A stretch of DNA of 64,000 bases from Metridium senile (GCA_949775045.1 OX459102.1:5448185-5512184), one strand, 5' to 3'. Positions 22,063 to 35,806 are shown, counted from the stretch's first letter. Made by a program: numbers and translations. The notes: generated by a model not told the origin, from the letters alone.

Positions 22063-22189
22063 GGTAGCCTGTATAAATATATTTAAGCGGAAAAAGTGAT
22101 GAATCAAATAGATAAAATAGTATCGATTAAGTAGCATTGTTTGGACTATTAAAAATGGGTAGCCTACAATTTGGCACTTGCTTGATTGG

Positions 22190-22585
22190 TCACTAGCCCA
22201 ATACATATTTTAGAGGCATGTTTAAAGATCAGAGCAACGCACCTGACTACGTTTGATCTATTCTTAGATTATCGTGATTGTGCACTAGCCCATTAGATAT
22301 CAGAAAGGCATGTTTAAAGTTTAGAGCAACAACTGACTACTTTTGATCTATTCTTTAGGTTATGGTGAAACTGTACACTAGCCCAATAGATATTTAAAGA
22401 AATGTTTAAAGATCAGAGCAACGCACCTGACTACTTTTGATCTATTCAAGAGATTAGGTTATCGTGATTTTACACTAGCCCAATAGATATTTAAAGGCGT
22501 GTTTAAAGATCAGAGCAACGCACCTGACTACTTTTGATCTATTAGGTTATCGTGATTGTACATTGGTCCAACAGATAAACTAATA
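22190..22585. repeat. 93-98 bp tandem repeat, about four copies
   Basis: GTTTAAAGATCAGAGCAACG recurs at about 22221, 22314 (degenerate), 22404 and 22502, each followed by CTGACTAC, TTTGATCTATT and CACTAGCCCA. Confidence 0.9.
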
Positions 22586-22599
22586 GCAAAGCCAGGACT

Positions 22600-25290
22600 C
22601 GAGCCAGGACTCAAACCAGGACTTGGTTCAACCCTGCTTTTTCACGAAGGAATGTTTTGAATTCAACATTAACATTTTCAATGTTTTAAATGAATTCAAA
22701 AAACCTTCAAAAAAACCGGTGTAGATAATGCGAAAACAAGATTTAACTATATCCTTGACGTTTTACCCTCATTTTTTTTCTGGCTATTCTTAGGTTATCG
22801 TACTTCAACGATCAAAAGAGACCCGCAATGACCTCGGGCAAATATAGAAACACGCTCTTAACAACGTCTACTTGTCAACGTTTAAGAACCGCTGACGAAC
22901 GTAAAGCCAGAACTGAACATGATACGTCTCCAAACACACTGTAAATACACTAAATAACTGCAGGAATTCTTGTTGGTATTTTTCCCATTGTGGTTGCCAA
23001 ATATTTAATGACTTTCATATTTTTCAATATGGATCAATATGGAAGTTATTAAATCAATATATGCCTGAATGTTAATTTTCAGTTGCCGGCAGAAGGCTCT
23101 AGTTGACAAAAACATGAGTGGTTTTCTCGATTGCCCTCACTGTGTGACGCGTGACCTAAAAAGAGCTGTCAATAATATTTATTTCTCGATAAGTGTTTAC
23201 CAATTCAATCTAATCTTGTACAAACAAAATAAGTGTCATACAAAAAAGAATTGGCTAGGGAAACAACGTGTTTCCAAAAACAAAGGAGTGGAAGTTGGGC
23301 TAGAGTATTGGCTAAATAAGCGACATGTATTTTTAAGCCCTGGTCTAAGCTCAACGTAGAAAAACAAGAAGAAGAAAAGTTCAAATGAAAGGCAAAAGAA
23401 AAAAAATAAAAGCTAGGGAAATGGATATATTGCATTCAACTAAGATCGGAGCAATATGATATTTGTATTTTGACTGAAGTTTACAATAAACAAGAGATTC
23501 CTTCTCCAAGGCTATAAATGGCCTCATCGGTAGATAGGCCAACCCTCGTAATGATATTCCATTGGTTTGAAGGTCAGATGGCGAACGCCATGTTGATAAG
23601 TCAACTATCTTTCGTGTATAAACTGATCTATCGGAAATGACCGATGACAAAGGAGCTTTGCTGGCTCAGCTGGTTGGGGTTATCGCACAAGTCACGCGGG
23701 ACTGCTACAAAACTCTTGTTCACTCATTCCACGTGGAGTGTTCCTCAAGCAACAATCTAAGGTAAGAGCTAAATCTAAAAATCACTTGTTTAATTTATAT
23801 ATAAGTACCTATTTCAAGAGTATAGCTCGAACAAGTACTCAAACTAGATATATATACTCGGTTAAAGCAAAGGTGGAAGTGTGCAGTTAAAAAGGTACTA
23901 AGAAATACTTTCGCGTTCTTGGTCTAGACAAAATAGTTTACACTAGTCATGAAACATTCACTTCAACCCATTCAACATTTCCTTTCGGAGCCACACGTCA
24001 TTGCGTTTCTGCGCCGCACTCAAACTGTCATGAGATTGAATTGTTTTGCGATGAAAGCGACGATTTTTTTTTCTTTCTTATTCTAGTTGCCGTCACTATT
24101 TTAAAAACGCATATATATCTCCGTTAATTCCTCCATGTCTCATGTAAAACTGAGATGTACCGTTTCTCAGTTCGTGTAATCCCTGCTTAGGGTACCCTAG
24201 AAAATAGTTAGTGGGTTTTTTTATCTAGTATTTGTATTTATAATTTGTAGGTCTAATGTATTCTCGGTGCTTCACAAACTGTCAAATTTACAAACGCTAA
24301 AGCAAATAGAAATAACCTCTGATATCCAGGGTATGCTTAGGGGAGACCATTGATTGATTGATTTACTTTATACAAGCTGTCAAGGGGTGGAAATGTTTTG
24401 ATACTTTTTATTCCAGTTGCTTTACTAGACCTTACTAGTTCACTACTCAATCCTGCCATTGCTGAAGCAGCCCACACTATCAGTTACCACTAGTTATCGT
24501 TCCGTTATTTTGTTTACACTTAAGAACGTCGACGCAGATAACAAGCCACAGTACCACTAGTTACTCTAAGTGTGCTCTTGTTTGTGTTTTACTTTGTTCG
24601 TGAGCCAGGAAAGTTCAAAGAAAGTTCAAAGGCATACACTCCCCTGACTGCCCGGCACACAGTTCTTTTTGTTCTTTAGTTCGTTTTCATTCTTGCATGA
24701 TTTTTGCCTTAATGATCTGGATAATATCCAGCTAATACGATGATCGTTTTCAATCTGATCAACTTGCTTGCTGTCGGTATCATTGAGGTAGCGATACATT
24801 GAAAAACCTGTTGTGTCTACATTTCGAGTTCTTCGTGGTTTAATTTCGTCTTAGATTCTACATTATTGTACTTTGTAGATGGGATATAATCAGTTCATGC
24901 TGTATACTAGTCATCGGAAGAAACACAATTACGTAAGCCATCTGCAGCAATCGTCACGATAACGCTTGTAATTATCCACTGAGTCAATCACGAACAGACA
25001 ATGTTCGACTAAAAGCATTCAACTCTTGATATCTAAGACTAACCCATTGAGCTAACTCCAAGTCATCGACTGTAAGTATATACGGAAATGCATTATATCC
25101 TGTTCTTAGAGAGATGTTTAAAGAAGGTCTGGAGTGGCTTAGTCGATTGTTATCATGTTAGGGATTAGGAACACACATTATTTGCGTACACGTGGTCATA
25201 AACCTCTACCAATGTTGTCCAAGGACATATATCGTTTTTAGATGGGATCAGATAATTTCGGATTAATTATGCATTATGTATTCAATGGGT
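22600..25290. other. Non-coding stretch with repeat fragments
   Basis: No supported gene. At 24110-24190 a fragment ending GTGTAATCCCTGCTTAG resembles the complement of sequence at 60000-60110, so it is a dispersed repeat. Open frames at 23069-23650 have no recognisable content. Confidence 0.5.
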
Positions 25291-25299
25291 TTGATTTAA

Positions 25300-25484
25300 T
25301 AGACCTCTTTACCTCCGTATGCAAATTGCCCATTTCAGACCACGTGGCATTCTCTTGAAAATGTTTATTTTATGGTGAAGATGTTATAACAATAATTACA
25401 TGTGCAAGACTCAACTCCTAAGGGTAGCATCACGTGATCTGAAATGGGTAAACAAACGAGGAAGGTAAAGCTAAGAGGTCTATT
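25300..25484. mobile_element. Palindromic MITE (ATAGACCT family), copy 2
   Basis: Begins ATAGACCTCTTTACCTCC and ends with its complement. The inner arms CCCATTTCAGACCACGTGG / CACGTGATCTGAAATGGG match the copy at 19647-19837. Confidence 0.8.
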
Positions 25485-25490
25485 TTCGTT

Positions 25491-25545
25491 CATAGGCCTT
25501 TTGGAAGACCTGGTCACGTGACCAGGTCCTGCAAAAGGCCTATTG
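25491..25545. repeat. Short palindrome centred on GGTCACGTGACC
   Basis: ATAGGCCTTTTGG..CCTGGTCACGTGACCAGG..CAAAAGGCCTAT is a near-perfect inverted repeat of about 50 bp. A weaker relative is at about 19490-19530. It probably represents the smallest member of the neighbouring MITE family. Confidence 0.7.
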
Positions 25546-26019
25546 TGAAGGTTATCGAGACGATACGAAATAAAACTATTCAAAACAAACAGACGAACTA
25601 ATAAAATGAGATTTTGGATATCGTTGTGGATAAAATCGCATAGGTATATTTCTTCCTTAGGTGCTCTAGTAAATAAATGACGGCCCTAACAATTATTTAA
25701 TCTTCCCAAGAAATTTCTAGAAATAATTATAAATACCTTAATTAAAAATAGTAAAGGGTTACGAAGTGATAATTACTAAAAATGCCAGTCGGAAATGTAA
25801 GAAACTTTACAAAAATGTCGACCATGCTGATCGACGTTATAAATGTATTGGATTCTCATACATTGTACCGTTTCCGGCCTGGCGTCTGTCATTTTGCATC
25901 ATATATATATAGTTGCCATGAGCTTTATTGAATCTCAATTTCGTTTCTGAACAATTAAGTAGCATGTTCTTATGTTTAGAATCCACGGACAAGCATACGA
26001 TATGCCGAAAGGGTAACAT

Positions 26020-26320
26020 ACAAACAAACAAACAAATATAAAAAATAAGCAAATCAAACAAATAAATGAACAAATCAACTAAAAAATCAACAAACAAACA
26101 AACAAAACAAAAACAGATTATCAATAAAACAAACGAAATAACAAAATTAACAAAATTAACAAAATGTTCAAGCAAAAAAAAACAAGCTAATAATTAAATA
26201 AATCCCCAAACAAATAAATCAACAATTGAAAAAACAAAACAAAAACATGCAAAAAAATAACAAAGAAACAAAGAAACAACAAAATTGAACATCAAACAAA
26301 CATACAAACAAGCAACTGAT
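26020..26320. repeat. Degenerate (AAAC/AAAT)n simple repeat
   Basis: A-rich on the plus strand with recurrent AACAAACA and AAATAAA words; it explains the hydrophobic minus-strand frame at 25837-26175. Confidence 0.85.
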
Positions 26321-26899
26321 ATTGTATCAAGCTATTTTTGGATAACGAAAGTTTTCGGCATATACAGTAGCCATAAAAAAGAGAGCGATATATCCATTAT
26401 TTGTCTCCTTATATTAAAAATCGATGACCAAACAATGGAATTTCTCAATTTTATTTTTTATTGACATTAGGTAGCTTAGTTTCTACAACATAAAAAAACT
26501 GTTGAATGACATGGTACGTAGTCATGCAAATCCACAACTGCACCGTTAGCAATGCATACACATTATTGCAAGAATGTTGTCACATGAAAAAAGAAACTTC
26601 CTATACAGTAGTTTAGCTTTTTATAGAAGTACCACGATTTTAAACTTTCTTCGTAGGAAAACGTCGTTAATAGTAACCAAAAAAAGTGCATTGTAATAAA
26701 GTCAAAAGAACACTTTGAAAGAAAGCATGATAAGGATAAATAGCTTAGAAAACAGAAAAGTTTCTAAAATGGGCATCTCTGTAGGATCGATCAGGGACCA
26801 AAAAAGGACCCGACAGTCTCCTTACAGACAATAAAAATATGTATATTTATGTAAGAAAAACGGAGGGCTACCTAACTTTCTTAAAATAAGCACACTTAT

Positions 26900-27318
26900 T
26901 TATGCTAAGATTTATTTTTAAAGATTCAATTGTTCACTGCAATATTTAAGAAACTTATAACATACATTACTTCACAAATGGATAGCCTGGGTTACCTGTG
27001 TAATAATGCTAAGCTTTGTTTTTAAAGATTCAATTGTTTACTGTAATATTTAAGAAACTTATAACATACATTTCTTTACAAATGGATAGCCTGGGTTACC
27101 TGTGTAATAATGCTAAGCTTTGTTTTTAAAGATTCAATTGTTTACTGTAATATTTAAGAAACTTATAACATACATTTCTTTACAAATGGATAGCCTGGGT
27201 TACCTGTGTAATAATGCTAAGCTTTATTTTTAAAGATTCAATTGTTTACTGTAACTAAAAAACTTATTACATACATTTCTTTACCAATTGATAGCCTGGG
27301 TTACCTGTGTAATAATTA
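26900..27318. repeat. 104-bp tandem repeat, four copies
   Basis: AAGATTCAATTGTT recurs at about 26921, 27024, 27129 and 27233. Each unit also contains CTTATAACATACAT and GATAGCCTGGGTTACCTGTG. The middle copies are almost identical. Confidence 0.95.
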
Positions 27319-27319
27319 C

Positions 27320-29460
27320 AGATACATGAGAAAAATATCAAATTAATTTGGTCAAAACTTACATGTTTTTAAATCGTTGTAGGTAAATTAATGGTTACTT
27401 CTTAATTTTCATCAATGTGATATTTTTTTGATACTTTTTTGATACTTTTGGGATTCTTGTGATATACTTTTAATCCGTGTGATGCTTTCTGGTTTCAAGG
27501 ATCAATATAAAAGTAGATGTAGATGTAGATGACGAAGATACTTATAAACCATCCAAATAGTTTGTAAGTGAAGGCTCTCACTGTAGGCCGCGGGCATACT
27601 TCGGTGATATCTATCCCAGCATCCTTTAGTTTCAGGCACGTAAAAGGTTCCTAGTTTATCTTGCCTACAGTGTCTTTTCACTGAAGAGGACTCAAGTTAC
27701 TCAACGATATCATAATACTAATACGCTAAGCGAAAAATGGCTGCATCTATCTCCAATAAACCCGCCCACTATGCCAACAAACAAATTCCATAAATGTTAA
27801 GAACAGGTAATTGTGGTTGCAATAGGGGGTAAATTGGGACGAGAAAATAAATGCTTGCAAAACTAGAAATCAAATTTGTCTCAGTCGCAGCGATCTCACC
27901 TCAGCCGCCATCTTGTATTATCATTGATTGTTCTACCAGGACCTCCCAGCACTATGTCGACACAGAGAGCCCAATCATTACAAATTTAGGGTAGAATAAC
28001 AATAAATGTAAAAGTAGTGAGTTTTTCACGGGTACCCACTAGTTTTAACAATAAAGCGATAATAGTCAGCAGCTTGACCTCAAATAAATATTGATCAAGC
28101 GTCACATGAATACTACATCGAATACCGTAAGACAAAGTCGTTAATGATATTAAGGACTAGTAGTGTTCAGTAATCAATTATCTGGGTCAATTACAAGGAG
28201 CCATCTAGCCTACCGGTCTTGAGTGCTTACGTACATACTTGTAACTGTATCGCTGTTTTTTCAAGTACTTGCGCTAAATAGGTAAGACTTTAAGAGTGTT
28301 TTGAATTTAACCTAAGTGGAAATATGAATAACACATTTATAATACTTGTCCGTAGACCGAATGCCAGTATGGCAGCCAGTATTTTCTTATCATATTTTAA
28401 GGAACCACTGCGTCCAAATTATAGATTAGCATGACATCAACAAAGGTAAAAACTTTAACACAAACAAATTCAAATTCTTGAGAAGATATGAGAATTTCAA
28501 AACTGTGTGGAAAACTGCCCAACGAGGCTAGCAAGGAAACACTCCACTGCATGAACACATACAAATCTCTGTACGTTTGATTCTAAATAGCTTCTCTTGA
28601 ATTATATATTTATAGCAATAAAACTTTCCAAGAATACATATTTCTGCTTGCTCTTTCTGGTGGTGGTGCTTATTTTTTAAGATTAGGTTTCTATTTTTTG
28701 AAAGTCAATTGGCATTCGGTGTATGAAACCATCAACACTTCAGTTCAATTGATTTTTCTCAAACGTTCCTTTATATACATGTATAATTACCATTTCATTA
28801 TCATGCACGACCAAGGCGAACCGCAATATATTGAAGTAACAAATCTGTGATTTCCAGTATATTTGAAAATGTCCATTATAGGAAATGGGAAATGTCTGAG
28901 AATGGAAAAATAAAAACGGAAACATTTTCCAATTGAATGAAATCACTCAATTTACAGCTATGACTTTAAAAATAAAGTTATGTAATTCTAAACATTTGTT
29001 TTTTCAATTGTTATACCCAAAAGTGAAAGAAATCAAACATTTTATATTTAATTGTTAACATGCTCTCACATCTTTTGAACTTAAGTATTAATTAGTTTCA
29101 TGGTCAATTTCTAAGTAGATCTTTTCATTTTTTTTTTGCGCTCCCGCTCAAGGAATGTTTGTACAACTTGGCACACAAAAAGATGACTATCTAGTTACTA
29201 GGAATTTCAGTGAAGTTTCATGGAAATCGGTATAGTATATTTTGCGAACTAGAACGCAATATTTGGATTTATTTACCATTGTTAAAAAAAAAAACAGTTC
29301 TTGATGGTAATCGTGGCTAACAAATATAATTTGAAATAAGTTTTAGAAGCCTAAATGTTTAAATTAACACACATGTATAACACATGAGATTTTGACGAAA
29401 TACGTGCAGAATGAGACAAACAAATTATAAAATGTGCTTGCAATTGGAGTGAAACTTGTG
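27320..29460. other. Non-coding stretch
   Basis: AT-rich, no supported gene or clear repeat. Confidence 0.5.
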
Positions 29461-29615
29461 AAACATGCGTCGGCGTTTCTAAGGAAACGATTGGAGTAAA
29501 AATGTCCTGGAAATGTACTAGCTATAAATAATACTATAAATGTACTATTATAAATGTACTAAAAATACACAACTAAGTCTTGACTGCGTCGGTGTTTCTT
29601 AGGAAACAAATGAAG

Positions 29616-29779
29616 TACAATGGTACCTCTATTAAGCGGTCACCCTCGGGATTTTCCAAAGTGGCCGCTGAATAGAGGTATAGAGTAGGTATAGGAATAG
29701 ATTTGGGACTTTTTATTGTGGCCGCCTTAGAAAGGGTGATTACTTAACGGGTTACCAATTAATAGAGGTACCACTGTAC
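29616..29779. mobile_element. Tc1/mariner-type MITE
   Basis: Inverted ends TACAATGGTACCTCTATTAA and TTAATAGAGGTACCACTGTA. The TA at each outer edge fits a TA target duplication. No coding capacity. Confidence 0.8.
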
Positions 29780-29819
29780 AAGCTAATGCAACACAATTTA
29801 TGATTAAACGAGATAAGAC

Positions 29820-30020
29820 AAAGTACAGTTGGTGTATTGGTATTGGGTGCAACTCCTGGCCCGCTGGCGATTCGCTGCACTTAGGCAAGGCACTTTACTC
29901 CCTCAGAGAAAAATCAGTGATTTGTAAATGTGCGCTTTCATATATAGCAGTCTGTTAAGTCTTCCACGTGTTTCAGTTAGTGTACACAGAGAGGTTTGTT
30001 CTTAGTAACTTTGATCCCTG
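29820..30020 (+). mobile_element. SINE-like fragment
   Basis: Contains CACTTAGGCAAGGCACTTTA, a phrase common in tRNA-derived SINE bodies. The following part is related to sequence at 24110-24190 and 60000-60110. No intact A/B box pair was found. Confidence 0.4.
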
Positions 30021-30866
30021 CTTAAAGGAACACAATTTTGTTTCTATTTTATTTTATTCATTTGTATTAAAGGAAATGATTGCGCAAATGGAGTACAAAT
30101 ATAATATGGATAGCCAGCGGCTAAAATAATGTTGGCTGCGTCGGCGTTTCTAAGGAAACAATTGAAGCTCAGATATACCTTAACTTGCGAAATAGTACGT
30201 AGACTAGGTTGGCGAGGAAACATTCGAGAAAAAATGCGTTACGTTGTTTAGTGTAAGTTCTAAGCTAATATTTCTATTTAATTCGTTCATATTTGTATAA
30301 CTCACTTGATAGTTTAAACATTTTGAATTTAGATTGACAAATTTAAGTTTAAAACTTTTTGAACACTTGATCGTTTAGTAAGCACACTTTCCTCATTCAT
30401 TAGAAAATCACTTGAAATGCGATGTGTAACTCTGCATTTAGCTATCTGTAGAGCAAAAACACTTTATTCATGAAATACTATCAAATTGCTTATATCTAAT
30501 AGTTCTTATTTTATAGTGACTAGCAGTCCAAGACAATATCAAAGACAAGTAAAGTTGCAACAAGGTATTGTTTCCTTTTGTATTATATTTGATGTTTGTG
30601 GTTGAATATTGATAGTGACTAAATAGCCACTAAATGGAAACTATTATTAGTAGTAGTAGTTACTAGTAACTATTTTGTTTTCAATTCATGGGCATGGTTG
30701 TATAGTATTTCGCTCTAGCTAGTATCAATTTAACACTGAAATAATGCATCATTATGTGCATACTTAGATTGTAATTTCTTCTACATATACAAAAACAAGT
30801 TATACAAGTTGGACAACTTGTACAAGTTGTACAAGTTGTCTCAGAACATACATACATACATACATA

Positions 30867-31147
30867 TACACTTATTTCAAAAATCGTTGTCGCAAACAAA
30901 GCCCGGTCCACACTCTGAAGCCTGCAAAGGATGTCGGTATTTCTTCTCTTGTTATCGATTTATTCATAGCATATTTTGGTTCAGTGCTTGTTTGTGTTAT
31001 AGGACCATAACACATTGTTGCAGTATTTCTTTATCTAACGCGCAATAAATAACAATTTATGTTCATATTACCGACATCCTTTGCAGGCTTCAGAGTGTGG
31101 ACTGTAGCTTTAATTCCGCTGCGACAACGATTTTTGAAATAGGTGTA
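30867..31147. mobile_element. MITE, TACACCTA family, subfamily 1
   Basis: Left end TACACTTATTTCAAAAATCG, right end CGATTTTTGAAATAGGTGTA. The arms continue through GTTGTCGC, GTCCACACTCTGAAGC and GCAAAGGATGTCGGTA on both sides. TA flanks both ends. Further copies: 47967-48392, a deleted one at 52353-52623, and a worn one at 42120-42350. Confidence 0.88.
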
Positions 31148-31149
31148 TA

Positions 31150-32470
31150 CATACTCTATTGACGCTCCTTAAAGAAGAAGGCTTTTCAGCAACAACAGAC
31201 TATTAACAAATGAATGTATAGCTCAGTATTGCTTCACTGGAGCAAAAATGAATGATATGAAGCAAAAACTCTCTCATGGTGATTTTATCAAAACAGTCAA
31301 CGAAACTCTTTATTACTTGACTCCCCAAAGGCCAACATGCCAGCAGCCTTTTTAACGTATGTAGTTTTAAATACCGATCGATGTTTTCATATTGTTTTTA
31401 CTGTCATTATCATCGATCTACATGCAGATCTATCAGTTTAAAACTAATTATAAGATACCAAAAGCACTATATAAGCACTTGTTTCAATATTTTATGCCAT
31501 GAGCAACTCTTTGAATATATGTTAAATATAATAATAAAGGAACACGTTCGAAGAAAGTTCTCGCCTGAGGGACGACTGATCATTAACTAATGATTTATGA
31601 TCCTATATCCTTCAAGATGTTTCTATGCATTTACAATCCTACAAGCCATATCTTCTACAAAGGCCAATGTCGTTTATATTGTTCCTGAGGGTTCTAATCC
31701 ATTCTCTTACATTCTTTAACTGCTAATGCAATCTATTAAAAGGGATTACTACGACTAACAAACAGTATTCAGAAAACACTGCGCGGTCAACGTACTGCAC
31801 ACAATTAATTTCAAAGTTATAATGCCAGTTTTAGAGACTTTCATACATGATTGAAACTGCTACAATCTGAAGCGTAACCGGTAAGATTCACACTGTCTAA
31901 GGCACATTTAAAAAAAGTTGAATTGAATACTTCACGTTATCTATAGGCCACTTTCATAAGTACCATAATATGTACCGGAAAATGATTTTTCCGGAAGTAA
32001 ACATATATTTTAATATTTCAGTACTGTCATATGAAAGAACCACCTGAAATAGGCATGTTTTGAAGGCTTTGATGCTCTGGCTAAAATACCAACGAAGTTA
32101 TGCACAAAGCAAAATGTAGAGATTTGTGTGTAATTTTGAAGGCCTTTGATGCCTCGTTTTGGTGTTTTTCTGAGTTTTCAAACTCTTATAGCTTCTTGCA
32201 AATTTAATAGTTTTTCTGAAACTTTCACAAGTTATTGTTATGGTAAAAGGTCTATCATATGATAGCTTTCTTTTTCTTAAAACATCAATTTTAAAAATCA
32301 TGATAATTTGTGGCGGCCATTTATGAAAGTCGTCTATATCACCGCTGTACTATTTGACAAAAGACGCATTTTCACAGGCTAAGCCTCAATTTTTTATTAT
32401 CGTATTCACAAATTCCAATCAAAGCATGGGAATGTTATCGCTTAAAATTATAGAAAACACATTTGAATTT
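31150..32470. other. Non-coding stretch
   Basis: No supported gene; short open frames only. Confidence 0.5.
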
Positions 32471-32472
32471 AC

Positions 32473-32676
32473 TCTAAGGCCTCGTCTACACGAATCCGAT
32501 CCGGCTGAAACCGCATAGAAATATTTGCGTCCACACGAATCCGCGTATCCGGAGGATTCAAGTAAAAGTATGTGGTTTCGGTGACCGGATTCACTGGATT
32601 CGTGTGGACGATATGCCGTTTCGCATCAAAAAGTATGCGGTTTCAAAAGTATCCGGATCCGTGTAAACGGGGTCTA
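32473..32676. mobile_element. Palindromic MITE with AAGGCCTCGTCTACACGAAT end
   Basis: Inner arms CGTCCACACGAATCCG and CGGATTCAC..CGTGTGGACG are complementary; outer ends AAGGCCTCGTCTACACG and GTGTAAACGGGGTCTA pair imperfectly. It resembles the GGCCCGT..ACACG elements at 1655 and 59328. Confidence 0.75.
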
Positions 32677-32679
32677 AAT

Positions 32680-34190
32680 TGAGGGTATCCCTGTGCAAAT
32701 TCGCCTTTTATCGAATAGCACAGCGGTGCTAGATAACATGAAACGGATCCATTGAAAACAATTTTACTTTTATAACAATGCAAAACTAACCGGCCTCTGT
32801 TCCTTATACGTTATACGGTATTACACTGCTGTATATTGTATATTCTTTTGTAACAAAAGGTATCAAAATATAGACTCAACCATGGCACAAACTATACGTT
32901 AACATTATTCTATAAGACTTTAAAAACTTTTTTTATTGTTTTTTTTTTATCAATTTGTACACATTAGACCGTTTACGTTTAATATTCGACTACACAGTCA
33001 CCAGAGCGTTCATGTCGGTTTGATGTTTCTAAAGACAAATTGCAATTCATTGTATTTTATAAAATGTTTGAATGCAAAAAGATAAAGCTCACTGCATGAT
33101 AATTAAGACGGTTCCTGAATATTTAACTGTTTCTAGAGAACCCATAATGTGCCTTTTATACCATTTTGTGGATTAGTCCCATAATGGGCCTTTTTATGCC
33201 ATTTTGTGTTGTATATCCCTAATATCATTAATGTATTTTTTGTTGGGTATTCTCGTCGTATCTCTTAGAGGTAAATTCCCCCTACCCCTACCCCACGCGT
33301 AAGTGTTCAAGATATTTTAATACAAGGCGGGCTGGAATTCAATCAATGATTACTAGTTTTCAGTTTATTTTGACAAACTATTGTTAAGATAATCCAGCTT
33401 TTTTTTAGTGACAAATTTCTTTGCTTAAAAACCTATAATTATAAATGGCCATGGCTCTAATATAATAACGGGGTATTTTACTTGAATTGTTTGCCAGTGT
33501 CTTACCTCTCAATGGATTAACACGATTATGTATTTGTTCTTTGCAAATAAAAGCTAAAGCTGGCCAGCTTTCAGTATTCTGGCACCGATCCATGCGGGGT
33601 GAATGCGAATACTAATCGGTGAAAACTGCACTGAGATAACCATCGGTGAAAAAGGACATCATTGATAAAATAAGATAAAAAAAAAATAACATTAAAGACA
33701 TAAAAGAAATAGATAATAAGCAATTGAGTAATAAATGACCATGTTTTTGCGAAAATTACAAGGGTTAGTATACATTGTAATTTGTAACGATTGATCATCT
33801 ACAGTTACTCACTGCAAAAATGACTGAGTAGTGGTTACGTACTCACATATGAACAGATTAATTAATCGATGCATCCACAGTTACTGCAACAGGGTATTGG
33901 TGACACAACTAACTAGGCCGGCACATCTATGCATCCATAGTAACATACACCACGAGTAGTGGTCATTCAAACTGAACGGAGCTCGAGTAAATCTATGAAA
34001 TTATAATCTATGAACAATAATATCAAAAGAAGAACGAGTAAAAGTATTACATAGTTCAATTCATAAACGCTCAAAGCATTGAAATAGTATGTAAAGGTTT
34101 TCACTAAAACACTTCAACATCGGCCAGTTTTCAACAATATTTTAATTCCTTGTTTTTATCGGGTTTACAAATGGAAGATCGCAAACATAT
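32680..34190. other. Non-coding stretch
   Basis: AT-rich, no supported gene. Confidence 0.5.
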
Positions 34191-34194
34191 ACAA

Positions 34195-34630
34195 CATAAT
34201 TGGAATAACAGCCTGCGTAGCAAGCCTTTCTTTCGAGGGGAAAACGTTGTTTTGATATTATAGCAAAAAAGAAACGCAGGCTACTGGAATACTACTATTG
34301 CGTAAATTCCTTATAAACTGAATATACCTTAACGGTTAGTTTTGCTTTAATGTTATATGGCCATATTATTCGCGGGCACATTGAAGCAACGCGATTGTGA
34401 ATTGGAGCTACTGTAGCCTGCGTATAGCAAGCCTTTCTTTCGAGGGAAAAAAAGTTGTTTTGGAGTAGCAAAAACAAACGCAGGCTATTGCCGAATTACT
34501 ATAATTGTGTAAATCCCTCATAAAAACTAGTTTTCGAGGTACTTTTCGCTGTAATGATATATAGTCATATTGTATCCATGGGCACATTGAATCAACGCGA
34601 CTGTCGTACGAACTAGTACAACTAAACGCA
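34195..34630. repeat. Diverged 205-bp tandem duplication carrying a small MITE
   Basis: AGCCTGCGTAGCAAGCCTTT..ACGCAGGCTA occurs at about 34206-34286 and again at 34411-34490. The following sequence is also repeated (GCACATTGAAGCAACGCGA against GCACATTGAATCAACGCGA). Each unit contains a hairpin with GTAGCCTGCGT ends. Confidence 0.8.
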
Positions 34631-34883
34631 CGTGGGTGGGTAAATACTCTACTTGTATCGTATATTGACATGTTCGATTGTAAATATCGCTAGGCCGTTA
34701 TTAAATAATGCGTGGGAAGGGATGTGTAATGAATACGTGGGTATACAGTGAATTTTAGAACATATAATCATGGCAAATAGAAGATATTGATAAACGTAGG
34801 GAGGTCCTTCTGATCAATTGTAATATATGAAGAGCCCTTAAACAATTACGATCATTTTCAAAATACCTTGGATATTAGCCGTA

Positions 34884-34995
34884 TAGTTCAAACGTCGCTT
34901 CTCACATGTGCTGATTCTAATGCCAATGAGCAAAACCCGTTGTTTAAAATCATGTACATTCGATTCGGCACATGTGAGATGCGACGTTTGAGCTA
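34884..34995. mobile_element. Palindromic MITE (TAGTTCAAACGTCGC)
   Basis: Ends TAGTTCAAACGTCGCTTCTC and the complement reading GAGATGCGACGTTTGAGCTA, with inner CACATGTGC / GCACATGTG. Confidence 0.8.
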
Positions 34996-35299
34996 GGCCT
35001 TAAATGCTAGATACTCTATACTGTTGTAGTCCACTGGTCCCTTAATATGAAACTGAACATACATTTCTTTGTAACTTAGTGATATTATCTTTATAGCTTA
35101 TTGTCTTTAAAGAACAATATATTGTTGTCAATTATGTACAATGATGTACATTACGGTCTTGGAATAATGTACAACTTTTTCGATGTTTAAATACCTTGCA
35201 AACCATAGGGTTTCTAGGTATAGTATTTGTATTTAGACTAAATTGCAATAATACTATTAAATGAAAAAAAAAAAACTACATTAGTTGTTAAGTAAGAAA

Positions 35300-35410
35300 G
35301 AAATAACAAAAGAAAAAAAGTTCAGCTTGAGTGATCTTCTTTTGTTTTTTAATTAATTATTTTCTAAATGACTACAGCCAGGACAACATTCTTGCAATTA
35401 GGTGTATCAT
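35300..35410. mobile_element. Half of a TACACCTA MITE, subfamily 2
   Basis: AGTTCAGCTTGAGTGATCTT and the terminal ACAACATTCTTGCAATTAGG match the right half of the element at 50619-50850. Confidence 0.65.
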
Positions 35411-35806
35411 TTGTACATCATTGTACATTAAAAATCTCATTTTTCGTTGCTTCACAAACCGTAGTAGTTTAGTTAATAACCTCTGGTAGTCAGGGTAATG
35501 ATAATGTGAAAAAATAAGACGTTCTAGCCGGTTTTTAGAGTAGATTTCGTATGAATGTGAAAAGCCCGCACAGTGTGTGAGCCTTGCCGCAAACGTGATG
35601 CTTCTGAAATTTGAATGTGCCATTGCCGTGCCTTGACCGCGTTAAAAAACTTTTCATAGTCATACGAAATCTTCTCTATGTATGTTTACCGTGGTACGGA
35701 CCGATTTTGTTAAATTACGTATACAATAACATGTACACTTGAGTTGTATTTACTGATGATAAATAACACTGATCGATCGCGATATGTTTGCAGTAGAAGT
35801 ACGCAC

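Larger units (their letters stand above)
29465..30170. repeat. Three dispersed copies of GCGTCGGCGTTTCTAAGGAA
   Basis: Copies at about 29468, 29586 and 30139, same orientation, each continuing into an AAC-rich stretch and an AGT/AAG word. The core GTTTCTAAGGAAAC is itself nearly palindromic. The spacing is irregular, so this is not a simple tandem array. Confidence 0.7.

Noticed and set aside
23640..23700. tRNA-like A box TGGCTCAGCTGG
   Set aside because: No B box at a suitable distance and no repeat body recognised.
22190..27318. CRISPR-like arrays at the 93-98 bp and 104-bp repeats
   Set aside because: Units are contiguous, with no short conserved repeat alternating with unique spacers, and the context is eukaryotic.
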